Origin: Eustoma russellianum
Lineage: Eukaryota; Streptophyta; Magnoliopsida; Gentianales; Gentianaceae
Length of the DNA: 64,000 nt
Assembly: GCA_036186865.1 (NCBI GenBank)
Contig: AP025041.1
Location: 36,155,538 to 36,219,537 of the forward strand
Reading direction: 5' to 3'
Numbering within the stretch: position 1 is the first letter of the stretch; each line of letters begins with the position of its first letter. The notes beneath the pieces are model-generated. The model saw only the letters and a program-made list of their open reading frames with translations, searched no databases and had not been told where the DNA came from. A program made the position numbers and the translations under genes. Below are positions 22,860-34,294 of this stretch, piece after piece.

Positions 22860-23310
22860 ATTTATTTAATGTTTTATAGACGCAAAATGATCAAAGTTGT
22901 GAGTTATTTATTAAATGTTTAAAGTATTTATTTATTGTAATTTAATATTTTTAATTACATGAATATTATTTATATTTATGTACTGTTTTAATAGCATGAA
23001 TCGTGTTTATTGTTATTTATTGTTTTCATGTATATGAAACTGATTTATTTTTTTATTATTATGAATATAGTTATTTGTCTAATGTTGTTAATGTTTTTAC
23101 TTGCATGAATGTTGTATTATTTGCTTATTTATATTTACCGGTTTTAATTAAATGAATGTGTAATAGTATTTAATTATTGGTAATTACTAGTTTTAATTGA
23201 AGAAAAGTATAGAAGTATTTAATTATTGTTATTTACTGGCCTTAAAATTGCATGAAGTTATATTAGTATTTAATTATTGTTATTTACTTGCTTTGAAATT
23301 GTGTTATATA
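22860..23310. repeat. Degenerate A+T-rich tandem array, ~60-bp unit
   Basis: The motif AGTATTTAATTATTGTTATT, followed by TACT and TTTTAAT-like sequence with GCATGAA, recurs with variation four or more times. No coding content. Confidence 0.55.
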
Positions 23311-23340
23311 CATTATTACGTATTTAAGTGCATTTATATC

Positions 23341-24646
23341 ATCACTTGATATTGGTTGTGGTGTTGTTGAGGACTTGAGATCGGAGATCGATGATTTATT
23401 GACACTACTGGACAACATAAACCCTTCATCTTATGAGTTGTACTAGATACAAGACATCGGATGTTGTAAGGAAGGTTGACATGCATAGAGGTCTTATCGT
23501 CTTCATAGTTGCAAGGAGTACATCAAGCATGTGAGGTTATGGAAAGTTATGTGCTGTGGTAATGTTAAGGTAAATCACAGGTTGATCACTCCTGTTGTAA
23601 AGAGGTGGCGACAGAAGACCCACTCTCTTTTTACTTACCTTTAGGTGATGCTACAGTTATGCTATAGGATGTAAGTGTCTTGTTTGGGCTACGCATTAAC
23701 GTTGATCCTGTTATAGGCGGTAGCTTCTGTATAGTTCAGTGGAGTGGGCATCATCTTTTATAGAGTTGCATGGATGGACTTCAAATCTTTCGGATATTTC
23801 AAATAACCATATACACCAGAACAAGTTTATAGAGTGGTTTAATGATGACAACCTACCTGTAGATCCATTTGATGAGCAGATTAGACAGAGATTAAGGGCG
23901 TACATCTTCTCGTTTTTGACGGATTTTTTCTTACAAATCCAACAATAGGTATTATTTGGTGTATTTGTACATTCTATGGGAGATGCTTGATGCAGTAGAT
24001 ATTCTTATGGCAGCATTGCGTTTTCATGCTTGTACCAAAATCCATGTGAGAATAGTGTTGCGAAGAAGTCACATCAAATTAGTGCCAACACACCTTCTAT
24101 AATTTTGAATACGGGGAATATTTTTTATCTTTTATCCTCGTCTTATTGGGCATCAATTTGAAATGCGTCATGATATGCCCTGAGCATGTTGGTGGATTAA
24201 TGATTGTAGTTTCCAAGAGGGTCCCTGCACAGTGAATGTTGTGCGGGATTAGCTTGATAATTTAACAGAGGGTCATTTCTTGTTGATTCCGCAAAAACCC
24301 GATATGACGGCGAGGCTTTTATCTATTTGTACCCAAGATGCACATCTATGGCTTTCTCAGGTGCCACTAATATTGTAGAACATTGTTCCGCATCACGCAC
24401 CTCATATGGTGATAAGACAGCTTATTTTGACACCAGAGGTGCAGTCTACGTATATCGATACGAGTGTTACGTTGCATCAGATTGCCAGACAGACAATGAA
24501 TGTCGAGTACGCATAGGCCGATGCAAGCTTTATACAAGACTAGAATACTCGAGCGTAGTATATCGATAGAGCTACACCCGAGACAGGCATTCTAACAGAT
24601 GATTCACCGTATATACAATGGTATAAACCTCAAGCAAATCTTAAGG
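23341..24646 (+). pseudogene. Plant mobile domain (PMD, MAIN-like) pseudogene interrupted by the Athila element
   Basis: Reading across frames gives blocks typical of plant mobile domain proteins. VVKRWRQKTHS corresponds to the conserved ERWRPETHTFH-like segment. A PLGDATVML, stop, DVSVLFGLRI block at about 23640-23695 matches the LxLGExTITLxDVxxLxGLxxxG motif. EWASSFIELHG follows at 23740. A WLSQVPLI segment and a VxRQ-like segment are at about 24350-24420. Stops and frameshifts break every segment. Sequence right of the Athila insertion (38647-38683, CGACCTCGTGTTAAGCACAT) continues in frame with the last codons before it, so the gene's end was split by the retroelement. Confidence 0.7.
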
Positions 24647-24651
24647 TTGGT

Positions 24652-26273
24652 TGATATAATCAATTTTTATATACATATTATTTATACACTCTACTATTTA
24701 TATCGAGCAATATTTGGATAAATCGATGCTAGAAATTGATAATAACAATCGAATTGAAGAATAGAAGTGTTCATGTGATTAAATAGAAAATATTAATGTC
24801 GTTAGCTAAATTAACTTTATTTTCTGAGTTTAACCGAGTTATACTTAAATGATGTTAAAGTCTATGTTATTTAGCTAAAGATAATATTTAGTTATTTTCA
24901 GTTGGACACTACACAGTTCTATTAATATTGCAGGAAAAAAGTATGAAAATGGAAAAGCAGGCGCAATTCTCGAGAAAAGCAGTGGAAAAAAGGAGATAAA
25001 CTTTAGCAGAATCGGATTGCATCAGATAATTTTTGTTGAAACAGACTTCGGTTGAGAAAAATAAGGCAGCTAAAAAGCTACTTCTGCTCATTTTCGCAGT
25101 ATAAATAACACAGGACAAGAGAGAAAGAACATCAGGCGGAAGGAGTGCCTGGGACTTTCTCCCACAACCAGCCGCACGGTTCCCGAGGTCCTTTTCCTGC
25201 CACCATCAAAGAAATTCAGAAGAAGGTCATGTTTTGCCAGGAGAGAGGAAAAGTCTAAACCTTTTCTCTCTCCCCGCCTTTTTAAGCATTCAACGAAAAA
25301 GAAAGCAAAAAGGGAAGGAAGTGCACAATTCCTGCTTTCTCCTGAGAAAAGGTGAAACAAAAACAATAGAAGAAAAAGGAAAAGCCAAAGCTTCAGCCAG
25401 CGACAGGAGAGGGCTGGGTCACGCGTCAGCGTCTGCAGCCATCCGCACGGTTTCCAAGGCACAGTTCTGTGTTGTTTTATACACGGTTTCTTTTTCTACT
25501 GCTATTTTATGCATTTATACATGGATATGATGGATAGTATGGATTTGATTTGTGGCTAAATTTCTGCTTCCTTGACTAGTTTTTGTGACAGTTGAATTTT
25601 TTGATGTTTTAATGTATTAGTTTTCCCTCTTTGATTTATTTAATTTACTAGTTTATTATCCCAATCATTAATTGTTGTTGGTGTGTTTACTGCGTCAATA
25701 GATTAGCTACCTATTGATAGAACATATAATTAATTTCGAAGGACCGGGAGGTGAAGATTTTAATTACGACCGTGTCAACAACGAACCTGTAGTAAAATTG
25801 ACTAGGGATAGATTCGGTTTCTACGGGTGGATAATTAGAAAATTCTAAGGAAATTAAATGCGACTCGATGGATTAGAATTTGCGTATGGATACGGAGTTT
25901 GTCACACCGAGTTAGGTTTCTACGCCAAGGGATTGGGTAGAAATTAAAATAGTGAATTTCTTCCTTAGCGGTTTGGAATAGAAACTAGTTAATTATTTTG
26001 GGTTAAAGAGTGGATTACACTTTAGAAAATGATTCAACTGAAACATAAACTAGTCAAGGAAATCTTTAAAGGGAAAAGTTAAGGTTTAGTAATTTAATTA
26101 GCAGTTAGTTTTTTGTTTTTTTATCAAATTTTATTGATTAGGTTTAAATTAAGGCGAAAAAAAATAATTTTGGTACTTAAAATTAGTCCTCGTGGGATCG
26201 ACAACCCTCTTGCCTACTACACTACAATTGTACCTAGTGCACTTGCTAGTAGAGGTTAAGAAATTACACATCA
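24652..26273 (+). repeat. Athila LTR 1 (1622 bp)
   Basis: Runs TGATATAATC to TACACATCA. A TATAAATA box lies at 25100-25107, the likely Pol II promoter. It differs from LTR 3 at, for example, GGATAA/GGCTAA (about 24720) and CCAAGG/CCGAGG (about 25460). Confidence 0.95.
25100..25107 (+). promoter_or_regulatory. LTR TATA box (Athila LTR 1; same at 31284-31291 and 37469-37476)
   Basis: TATAAATA within GCAGTATAAATAACACAGG, identical in all three LTRs. It is the best candidate for the U3/R promoter of the element. Confidence 0.6.
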
Positions 26274-26294
26274 AGTTTTTGGCGCCGTTGCCGG
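26274..26294 (+). other. Primer-binding site, tRNA-Asp type (unit 1; unit 2 at 32458-32478)
   Basis: GGCGCCGTTGCCGGGGA starts a few bases after the LTR end. This is the Athila/Tat-style site complementary to the 3' end of tRNA-Asp. Confidence 0.75.
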
Positions 26295-26607
26295 GGACTA
26301 TATTTTAATATCATATAATTATTTTTAGTCTTGAGATTAAGCCAGAATATTTTATTTATATATAAATATATATAAACAAAACTTTCGGCAGACCTCTGTT
26401 TGTGAATATATATTTTATATATAAAAGAATATTTTACTACTTTATGAAATTATTCTTTTTAAGTTTTTCGTCTGTTCTTGTTCTTTTCCTCAGTTTCTTG
26501 CTGTTTTCGTTTTGAGATAGTGTTATTTATTTTGCTGTTTGGTTTTCTTATTTATTTTTCTTTTATTATTTGTTTTGGTTCACTGTTGCTATTTAGTTTA
26601 TTAGTTT

Positions 26608-28110
26608 ATGACCCGTAGTTCCAACGAGCCTTTACTATACGATCCTAATATTGAGGGTACTGCTAGACATAAACGAAAAATAGTAAGGCAATCAAAAATC
26701 AATCCACAAAGAATTAACATTCAAGAAATCCAAGAAGAGATAGAAATTGAAATAATCGAAATGGCAGAAAATAACCAAGAAGCTCAAAGATGCCTTAGAG
26801 ATTATGCAACCCCTAGGGTAGAAGGAGCTGCCCCAGCTATACTTAGACCCACTATAGCTGCCAACAATTTTGAAATTAAACCAGCAGTAATACAAATGAT
26901 TCAACAATCTGTACAATTCTATGGCTTATCAAGTGAAGACCCTAACGCCCATATTTCTAATTTCTTAGAAATATGTGACACATTTAAAAAAAATAGGGTA
27001 GGTGATGATGCTATAAGATTAAGACTTTTCCCTTTCACCCTAAAAGATAAAGCAAAAGCTTGGCTTAATTCTTTACCCTCTAGTTCTGTCACTACATGGG
27101 ACCAATTAGCTTCTAGTTTCTTAACTAAATATTTCCCACCATCTAAAACAATGAAATTTAGAAATGATATAACAAATTTCGTTCAAGATAGTGGAGAATC
27201 ATTATATGAAGCTTGGGAAAGATTTAAAGACTACTTAAGAAGGTGTCCACACCATGAAATACCAAAATGGATGCAAGTTCAAATCTTTTATAACGGTATG
27301 GAAAATGGCGCCAGATCAATGGTAGACGCAGCAAGTGGGGGTAGTATAATGAGCAAGCCACCCGATGAGGCATGGAATCTCTTTGAAGAGATGGCCTCAA
27401 CGGGTTGTCAATGGCCAAATGAAAGAAGCAACCCTAAAAGAGCTTCTGTGTTAGAGCTTGACACAAACTCCGCCATCTTGGCACAACTCTCCCTAATTTC
27501 AAAAAGCTTAGGCATTGGTGGCAAGATAACTTGTGAAAATTGTGGTGGTAATCATATGTTAAATCAATGGCCACAAAATCAAATAGCAAGCACAAGTGAA
27601 AACTTCTATCCGAACGAAGCAAATTTTGTAGGTCAAAATCAAAGATTCAACAATACTTATCCTAATACCTATAATAATGCATGGGGAAATAATGCAAATT
27701 CTTGGACTAAACCTCAAAATCTAGGGCATCCTCCTGGTTTTCCAACCACTCAAGAGAAGAAGATAAATGTTGAAGAAATCTTGGCAAAATTTATATCAAG
27801 CTCCGAAACTAGATTTCAAAATCAAGAAGCCTTGATAAAGAGTCAAGAAGCGTCAATTAAAAATTTGGAAAACCAAGTCGGTCAAATAGCAAACATGTTA
27901 TCAAATAGAATTCAAGGAAGTCTGCCAAGTAATACCGAGACAAATCCTAAAGAGGTGAATGTTATAACTCTACTAAGTGGAGATGAAACAATCAGTGAAA
28001 CAAACTCTTTGAATGACAATGAGGACATGGAGATGAGTAAAAATAACAATGAGGGATCAATTTTTCTGAGTACTGAAAGTGACAAAGCGAATGAAGATGA
28101 AGAGAAATAA
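26608..28110 (+). CDS. Athila-type Gag polyprotein, unit 1
   Basis: 500 residues from ATG, intact. The retrotransposon gag domain fills about residues 95-265 (QFYGLSSEDPNAHISNFLEI, then LKDKAKAWLNSLP, FLTKYFPPSK and WERFKDYLRRCPHHEIP). A degenerate knuckle CENCGGNHMLNQW (C309, C312, H316) has Trp at 321 where the family has Cys. A predicted coiled-coil-like Gln/Glu-rich stretch lies at about residues 400-435 and the C-terminus is acidic. It forms the particle core in this family. The frame ends in TAA at 28108-28110, and the same frame stays open beyond it into protease. Confidence 0.93.
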   Translation: MTRSSNEPLLYDPNIEGTARHKRKIVRQSKINPQRINIQEIQEEIEIEIIEMAENNQEAQRCLRDYATPRVEGAAPAILRPTIAANNFEIKPAVIQMIQQSVQFYGLSSEDPNAHISNFLEICDTFKKNRVGDDAIRLRLFPFTLKDKAKAWLNSLPSSSVTTWDQLASSFLTKYFPPSKTMKFRNDITNFVQDSGESLYEAWERFKDYLRRCPHHEIPKWMQVQIFYNGMENGARSMVDAASGGSIMSKPPDEAWNLFEEMASTGCQWPNERSNPKRASVLELDTNSAILAQLSLISKSLGIGGKITCENCGGNHMLNQWPQNQIASTSENFYPNEANFVGQNQRFNNTYPNTYNNAWGNNANSWTKPQNLGHPPGFPTTQEKKINVEEILAKFISSSETRFQNQEALIKSQEASIKNLENQVGQIANMLSNRIQGSLPSNTETNPKEVNVITLLSGDETISETNSLNDNEDMEMSKNNNEGSIFLSTESDKANEDEEK

Positions 28111-29139
28111 GCTAAAACATTAAGAAAAGACGACGATATCTGTCAATGCAACAATCTGAAAAGGCCAATTGAGAAAGATGAAACAAGAATTCCACAAAAA
28201 TTATCTGCGAATCTTAATGAAAAGGAACTTGATGAGGAATTTGGAAAATTCATTGAAAAGTTCAGGAAATTAAATGATGATATTCCTTTTGAAGAAGCTC
28301 TAGATAAAATACCGAGTTATAAGAATTTTTGTAAAGAAATACTGGCAAACCAAGTGGAGAAACAAAGTTTTGAAAAACGTAATCATATAAATGAACATGT
28401 TCAAGATAAATTACTACTGAAACAAAAAGATCCTGTATGTTTCTATATCCCTTGTTCAATTGGTAATTTTAATTTTGATGATGCCTTATGTGATCTTGGT
28501 GCTAGTGTTAATGTCATGCCTTACTCGGTGTTTGAAAAATTAAAATTGAAAGACTTGAAACCAACCAATTTCTCAGTACGTTTTCTTGTTGGATCGACCA
28601 AATGTCTAAGAGGAATGGTTGAAGATGTTTTGGTTAGATTCGATAAATTCATTTTTCCTGCTGATTTTGTTGTGTTAGATATGGTTAATGATTCTAATTC
28701 AAAGATTCTTTTTGGAAGACCATTTTTAGCCACAACTAGGAGTGTTTTTGATGTTCCGAATGGAGACATAATCCTAAGGGTAGGCAATGAACAAGTGAAG
28801 TTACATGTCTTGAAAGATTTGAAACACCCTAGAAAGGATGATGATTACTGTTCTGTTAATACTATTTTTAAAGTTTCTCTTGAAGAAAGCACTCCTAGTA
28901 ACGATAAATTTAGAGGCAAAGAAAATGAAAGCATTTTTGAAAATAAGTTACAAGAGGGTCAAAAAGTTTTGTTAGACAAATCAATATCTTGCACTGTAAA
29001 GAAAATATATCCCTCTGGAGACGTTGAGTTGGAATTCGAGAAGGTTAAGAAAATCAGAGTGAATAGTAGTCGTCTAAAAAGATTCAATACTGAAGCTTCT
29101 CGAAATGAAATGAAAATTCGCTTGTATGATCCACCATGA
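28111..29139 (+). CDS. Athila aspartic protease fused to an integrase C-terminal tail, unit 1
   Basis: The frame continues from gag after one TAA with no further stop until TGA at 29139. There is no ATG near its start, so expression would need stop readthrough or another route. The retropepsin motif is DLGASVNVMPYSVFEKL (about 28492-28542), followed by ILFGRPFLATTR, the usual Athila protease end. From about 28950 the protein changes to LQEGQKVLLDKS and YPSGDVELEFEKVKKIRVNS, then RLKRF, which resembles the C-terminal tail of Gypsy integrase. RT, RNase H and the integrase zinc and catalytic parts that belong between are missing. The deletion kept the frame open. Both units share it exactly, so it predates the tandem. 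Confidence 0.85.
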   Translation, partial: AKTLRKDDDICQCNNLKRPIEKDETRIPQKLSANLNEKELDEEFGKFIEKFRKLNDDIPFEEALDKIPSYKNFCKEILANQVEKQSFEKRNHINEHVQDKLLLKQKDPVCFYIPCSIGNFNFDDALCDLGASVNVMPYSVFEKLKLKDLKPTNFSVRFLVGSTKCLRGMVEDVLVRFDKFIFPADFVVLDMVNDSNSKILFGRPFLATTRSVFDVPNGDIILRVGNEQVKLHVLKDLKHPRKDDDYCSVNTIFKVSLEESTPSNDKFRGKENESIFENKLQEGQKVLLDKSISCTVKKIYPSGDVELEFEKVKKIRVNSSRLKRFNTEASRNEMKIRLYDPP

Positions 29140-30835
29140 AAAAGAACTTCGGGAAGTCTAGCTGTAGACTATAAATTCAGAAACTAGTTCTTTGCCTTAT
29201 CATTTTTATTGTTTTGATATGTTGTTGCGTCAGGGTCAAAAGTTTGCAAGTTTTTTTATTGACATACATTCAGAGGCTGTTGAGCAATGAATGTTTCAAT
29301 TTTTTCTTGCAAGCTTTAGGCATGTTATTTTAGAGTCATTTTTTTCCGTGTTATGCGCTTTTGTTGTGTTTTGGTTTTGTAGGAATAAAAATTGCAAGAT
29401 CGTTGAAAAAGAAGTTGTCCTGAGATGGGAACCATATGACATGTGTGCGGCTCACTGCAATATTGAAAGATGACGTGTGCATCAAATCAGCTAAGTTTCT
29501 TGTTCCTTTGCTTCTTATTCTTAACATTGAGAATAATGTTAATGTCTATGTGGAGGGTAGGAGACGTAGACTTATGGATGCTTGTTTTTTAGAGCTGATT
29601 TTTGATATATTTGAAAAAAAATGCTTAAATGTACGTTATTTTTAAAATTTTCGATCTTCTATGGATATGTGGATGTGAATTATTTTGCATACGTAGTTAC
29701 ATAATACATGAGAAATACCTTTGGAATGATGGATTGATTCGATGTTGAATATATTTTATTCCATGTAATTTGAGACATTTTGAGCACGTATAGCCATAAT
29801 CTTGTTATTTGTGGATGGTAGAGAAGAATTATGCTTATAATGCATCTTGTGTCATTCTAGAACTTACTTCATTACTCCTCGAGGCGAAATTTATAGATGA
29901 TTTCAAGTTGACTTAGAGATGACAGTCATAGGCGTTCTTTGGACCGTTTGAGCCTTTCTAGCCATCCTTATGATCGTTGTATCCCTAGTACCTCTTTGAG
30001 CCTGATTATTAAGAATGGTGAGACCCCATTCAATTTTCTTTGTTGTTAAACCTCATTAACTTCCCATGTTAGCCTACTTGATAAAAATGTATATCCTTAT
30101 ATGTCCCTATTTAAGAGAGCTTATATGGCATTATCATTACATTTGGGATGAAGATAGTAGGTTACGATGATGAGATGAGGTTGAAAGGGTGTACAAATAT
30201 GTTGTTATAAGGGAATGGTGTTGAAAAAAAAAACAAAGAATGAAAAAAAGAAAAAAAAAGAGAAAAAAAACGGCCAAAGAAAAGAAAAAAAGAAACAATT
30301 AGTTGGCCGATGATATAAAAAGCTTGAAATTGATTTTGGTGATTTGTTCTCAAAAGATGGAGAGGGTTTTTGAATTGTAAAAAGACGAGTTTGTTGCATG
30401 TGCATGCCATTTTGTTGCAAGCTCTCTTAGATTTTCCTTTGAATCCTTTTTCCTTCGTGAAACCAAGTCCCTAGCCTAACATTACAAGCTTAAAAGTCCT
30501 ACTTGATCTTCGTTGACTTGAATCATCTACATTAGTGGAGAGCAAGTAAGAAAAGTAAGCCTATGGGATGGTCACGAGTCATAATTTGCATAATTTCAAC
30601 TGATTGTCTACGGAAAGCTCGAGATTGGTTATTTACACACACACCTCGATTACATGGGATAAGTATAGTTGATATTTGAATTACAAAGTTGTTCGATTGG
30701 TTATTTTGATTGTACTTTGAGACTATTTATGTGAAATCACCGCTGATGCATGTTCTTTAGAAGAAAGATTAAACATATTTTCTTTAAAGTCACTTTATTT
30801 GCTCGAGGACGATCAAAGGCTAAGTGGAGGGTAGT
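29140..30835 (+). other. Non-coding 3' region of Athila unit 1
   Basis: No env-like or other protein is recognisable. It contains a purine stretch GTGGAGGGTAGGAG at about 29551-29564, similar to the true polypurine tract at 30818-30835, and a long A-rich tract (about 30226-30297). The corresponding region of unit 2 is 35324-37020. Confidence 0.75.
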
Positions 30836-32457
30836 TGATATAATCAATTTTTATATACATATTATTTATACACTCTACTATTTATATCGAGCAATATTTG
30901 GCTAAATCGATGCTAGAAATTGATAATAACAATCGAATTGAAGAATAGAAGTGTTCATGTGATTAAATAGAAAATATTAATGTCGTTAGCTAAATTAACT
31001 TTATTTTCTGAGTTTAACCGAGTTATACTTAAATGATGTTAAAGTCTATGTTATTTAGCTAAAGATAATATTTAGTTATTTTCAGTTGGACACTACACAG
31101 TTCTATTAATATTGCAGGAAAAAAGTATGAAAATGGAAAAGCAGGCACAATTCTCGAGAAAAGCAGTGGAAAAAAGGAGATAAACTTTAGCAGAATCGGA
31201 TTGCATCAGATAATTTTTGTTGAAACAGACTTCGGTTGAGAAAAATAAGGCAGCTAAAAAGCTACTTCTGCTCATTTTCGCAGTATAAATAACACAGGAC
31301 AAGAGAGAAAGAACATCAGGCGGAAGGAGTGCCTGGGACTTTCTCCCACAACCAGCCGCACGGTTCCCGAGGTCCTTTTCCTGCCACCATCAAAGAAATT
31401 CAGAAGAAGGTCATGTTTTGCCAGGAGAGAGGAAAAGTCTAAACCTTTTCTCTCTCCCCGCCTTTTTAAGCATTCAACGAAAAAGAAAGCAAAAAGGGAA
31501 GGAAGTGCACAATTCCTGCTTTCTCCTGAGAAAAGGTGAAACAAAAACAATAGAAGAAAAAGGAAAAGCCAAAGCTTCAGCCAGCGACAGGAGAGGGCTG
31601 GGTCACGCGTCAGCGTCTGTAGCCATCCGCACGGTTTCCGAGGCACAGTTCTGTGTTGTTTTATACACGGTTTCTTTTTCTACTGCTATTTTATGCATTT
31701 ATACATGGATATGATGGATAGTATGGATTTGATTTGTGGCTAAATTTCTGCTTCCTTGACTAGTTTTTGTGACAGTTGAATTTTTTGATGTTTTAATGTA
31801 TTAGTTTTTCCTCTTTGATTTATTTAATTTACTAGTTTATTATCCCAATCATTAATTGTTGTTGGTGTGTTTACTGCGTCAATAGATTAGCTACCTATTG
31901 ATAGAACATATAATTAATTTCGAAGGACCGGGAGGTGAAGATTTTAATTACGACCGTGTCAACAACGAACCTGTAGTAAAATTGACTAGGGATAGATTCG
32001 GTTTCTACGGGTGGATAATTAGAAAATTCTAAGGAAATTAAATGCGACTCGATGGATTAGAATTTGCGTATGGATACGGAGTTTGTCACACCGAGTTAGG
32101 TTTCTACGCCAAGGGATTGGGTAGAAATTAAAATAGTGAATTTCTTCCTTAGCGGTTTGGAATAGAAACTAGTTAATTATTTTGGGTTAAAGAGTGGATT
32201 ACACTTTAGAAAATGATTCAACTGAAACATAAACTAGTCAAGGAAATCTTTAAAGGGAAAAGTTAAGGTTTAGTAATTTAATTAGCAGTTAGTTTTTTGT
32301 TTTTTTATCAAATTTTATTGATTAGGTTTAAATTAAGGCGAAAAAAAATAATTTTGGTACTTAAAATTAGTCCTCGTGGGATCGACAACCCTCTTGCCTA
32401 CTACACTACAATTGTACCTAGTGCACTTGCTAGTAGAGGTTAAGAAATTACACATCA
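30836..32457 (+). repeat. Athila LTR 2, shared middle LTR (1622 bp)
   Basis: Starts TGATATAATC after the polypurine tract of unit 1 and ends TACACATCA before the primer site of unit 2. It serves as 3' LTR for one unit and 5' LTR for the next. It has private differences (for example GGCACA for GGCGCA and TCTGTAGCC for TCTGCAGCC) and shares others with LTR 3. Confidence 0.95.
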
Positions 32458-32791
32458 AGTTTTTGGCGCCGTTGCCGGGGACTATATTTTAATATCATAT
32501 AATTATTTTTAGTCTTGAGATTAAGCCAGAATATTTTATTTATATATAAATATATATAAACAAAACTTTCGGCAGACCTCTGTTTGTGAATATATATTTT
32601 ATATATAAAAGAATATTTTACTACTTTATGAAATTATTCTTTTTAAGTTTTTCGTCTGTTCTTGTTCTTTTCCTCAGTTTCTTGCTGTTTTCGTTTTGAG
32701 ATAGTGTTATTTATTTTGCTGTTTGGTTTTCTTATTTATTTTTCTTTTATTATTTGTTTTGGTTCACTGTTGCTATTTAGTTTATTAGTTT

Positions 32792-34294
32792 ATGACCCGT
32801 AGTTCCAACGAGCCTTTACTATACGATCCTAATATTGAGGGTACTGCTAGACATAAACGAAAAATAGTAAGGCAATCAAAAATCAATCCACAAAGAATTA
32901 ACATTCAAGAAATCCAAGAAGAGATAGAAATTGAAATAATCGAAATGGCAGAAAATAACCAAGAAGCTCAAAGATGCCTTAGAGATTATGCAACCCCTAG
33001 GGTAGAAGGAGCTGCCCCAGCTATACTTAGACCCACTATAGCTGCCAACAATTTTGAAATTAAACCAGCAGTAATACAAATGATTCAACAATCTGTACAA
33101 TTCTATGGCTTATCAAGTGAAGACCCTAACGCCCATATTTCTAATTTCTTAGAAATATGTGACACATTTAAAAAAAATGGGGTAGGTGATGATGCTATAA
33201 GATTAAGACTTTTCCCTTTCACCCTAAAAGATAAAGCAAAAGCTTGGCTTAATTCTTTACCCTCTAGTTCTGTCACTACATGGGACCAATTAGCTTCTAG
33301 TTTCTTAACTAAATATTTCCCACCATCTAAAACAATGAAATTTAGAAATGATATAACAAATTTCGTTCAAGATAGTGGAGAATCATTATATGAAGCTTGG
33401 GAAAGATTTAAAGACTACTTAAGAAGGTGTCCACACCATGAAATACCAAAATGGATGCAAGTTCAAATCTTTTATAACGGTATGGAAAATGGCGCCAGAT
33501 CAATGGTAGACGCAGCAAGTGGGGGTAGTATAATGAGCAAGCCACCCGATGAGGCATGGAATCTCTTTGAAGAGATGGCCTCAACGGGTTGTCAATGGCC
33601 AAATGAAAGAAGCAACCCTAAAAGAGCTTCTGTGTTAGAGCTTGACACAAACTCCGCCATCTTGGCACAACTCTCCCTAATTTCAAAAAGCTTAGGCATT
33701 GGTGGCAAGATAACTTGTGAAAATTGTGGTGGTAATCATATGTTAAATCAATGGCCACAAAATCAAATAGCAAGCACAAGTGAAAACTTCTATCCGAACG
33801 AAGCAAATTTTGTAGGTCAAAATCAAAGATTCAACAATACTTATCCTAATACCTATAATAATGCATGGGGAAATAATGCAAATTCTTGGACTAGACCTCA
33901 AAATCTAGGGCATCCTCCTGGTTTTCCAACCACTCAAGAGAAGAAGATAAATGTTGAAGAAATCTTGGCAAAATTTATATCAAGCTCCGAAACTAGATTT
34001 CAAAATCAAGAAGCCTTGATAAAGAGTCAAGAAGCGTCAATTAAAAATTTGGAAAACCAAGTCGGTCAAATAGCAAACATGTTATCAAATAGAATTCAAG
34101 GAAGTCTGCCAAGTAATACCGAGACAAATCCTAAAGAGGTGAATGTTATAACTCTACTAAGTGGAGATGAAACAATCAGTGAAACAAACTCTTTGAATGA
34201 CAATGAGGACATGGAGATGAGTAAAAATAACAATGAGGGATCAATTTTTCTGAGTACTGAAAGTGACAAAGCGAATGAAGATGAAGAGAAATAA
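32792..34294 (+). CDS. Athila-type Gag polyprotein, unit 2
   Basis: 500 residues, identical to the unit 1 Gag except residue 130 (Gly here, Arg in unit 1) and residue 368 (Arg here, Lys in unit 1). It has the same TAA end (34292-34294) and the same open frame after it. Confidence 0.93.
   Translation: MTRSSNEPLLYDPNIEGTARHKRKIVRQSKINPQRINIQEIQEEIEIEIIEMAENNQEAQRCLRDYATPRVEGAAPAILRPTIAANNFEIKPAVIQMIQQSVQFYGLSSEDPNAHISNFLEICDTFKKNGVGDDAIRLRLFPFTLKDKAKAWLNSLPSSSVTTWDQLASSFLTKYFPPSKTMKFRNDITNFVQDSGESLYEAWERFKDYLRRCPHHEIPKWMQVQIFYNGMENGARSMVDAASGGSIMSKPPDEAWNLFEEMASTGCQWPNERSNPKRASVLELDTNSAILAQLSLISKSLGIGGKITCENCGGNHMLNQWPQNQIASTSENFYPNEANFVGQNQRFNNTYPNTYNNAWGNNANSWTRPQNLGHPPGFPTTQEKKINVEEILAKFISSSETRFQNQEALIKSQEASIKNLENQVGQIANMLSNRIQGSLPSNTETNPKEVNVITLLSGDETISETNSLNDNEDMEMSKNNNEGSIFLSTESDKANEDEEK

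Noticed and set aside
25234..25530. 98-residue open frame and a 124-residue antisense frame in each Athila LTR
   Set aside because: They repeat in all three LTRs because the LTRs are duplicates, start or end in non-coding U3/R sequence, and match no family. Treated as chance frames.
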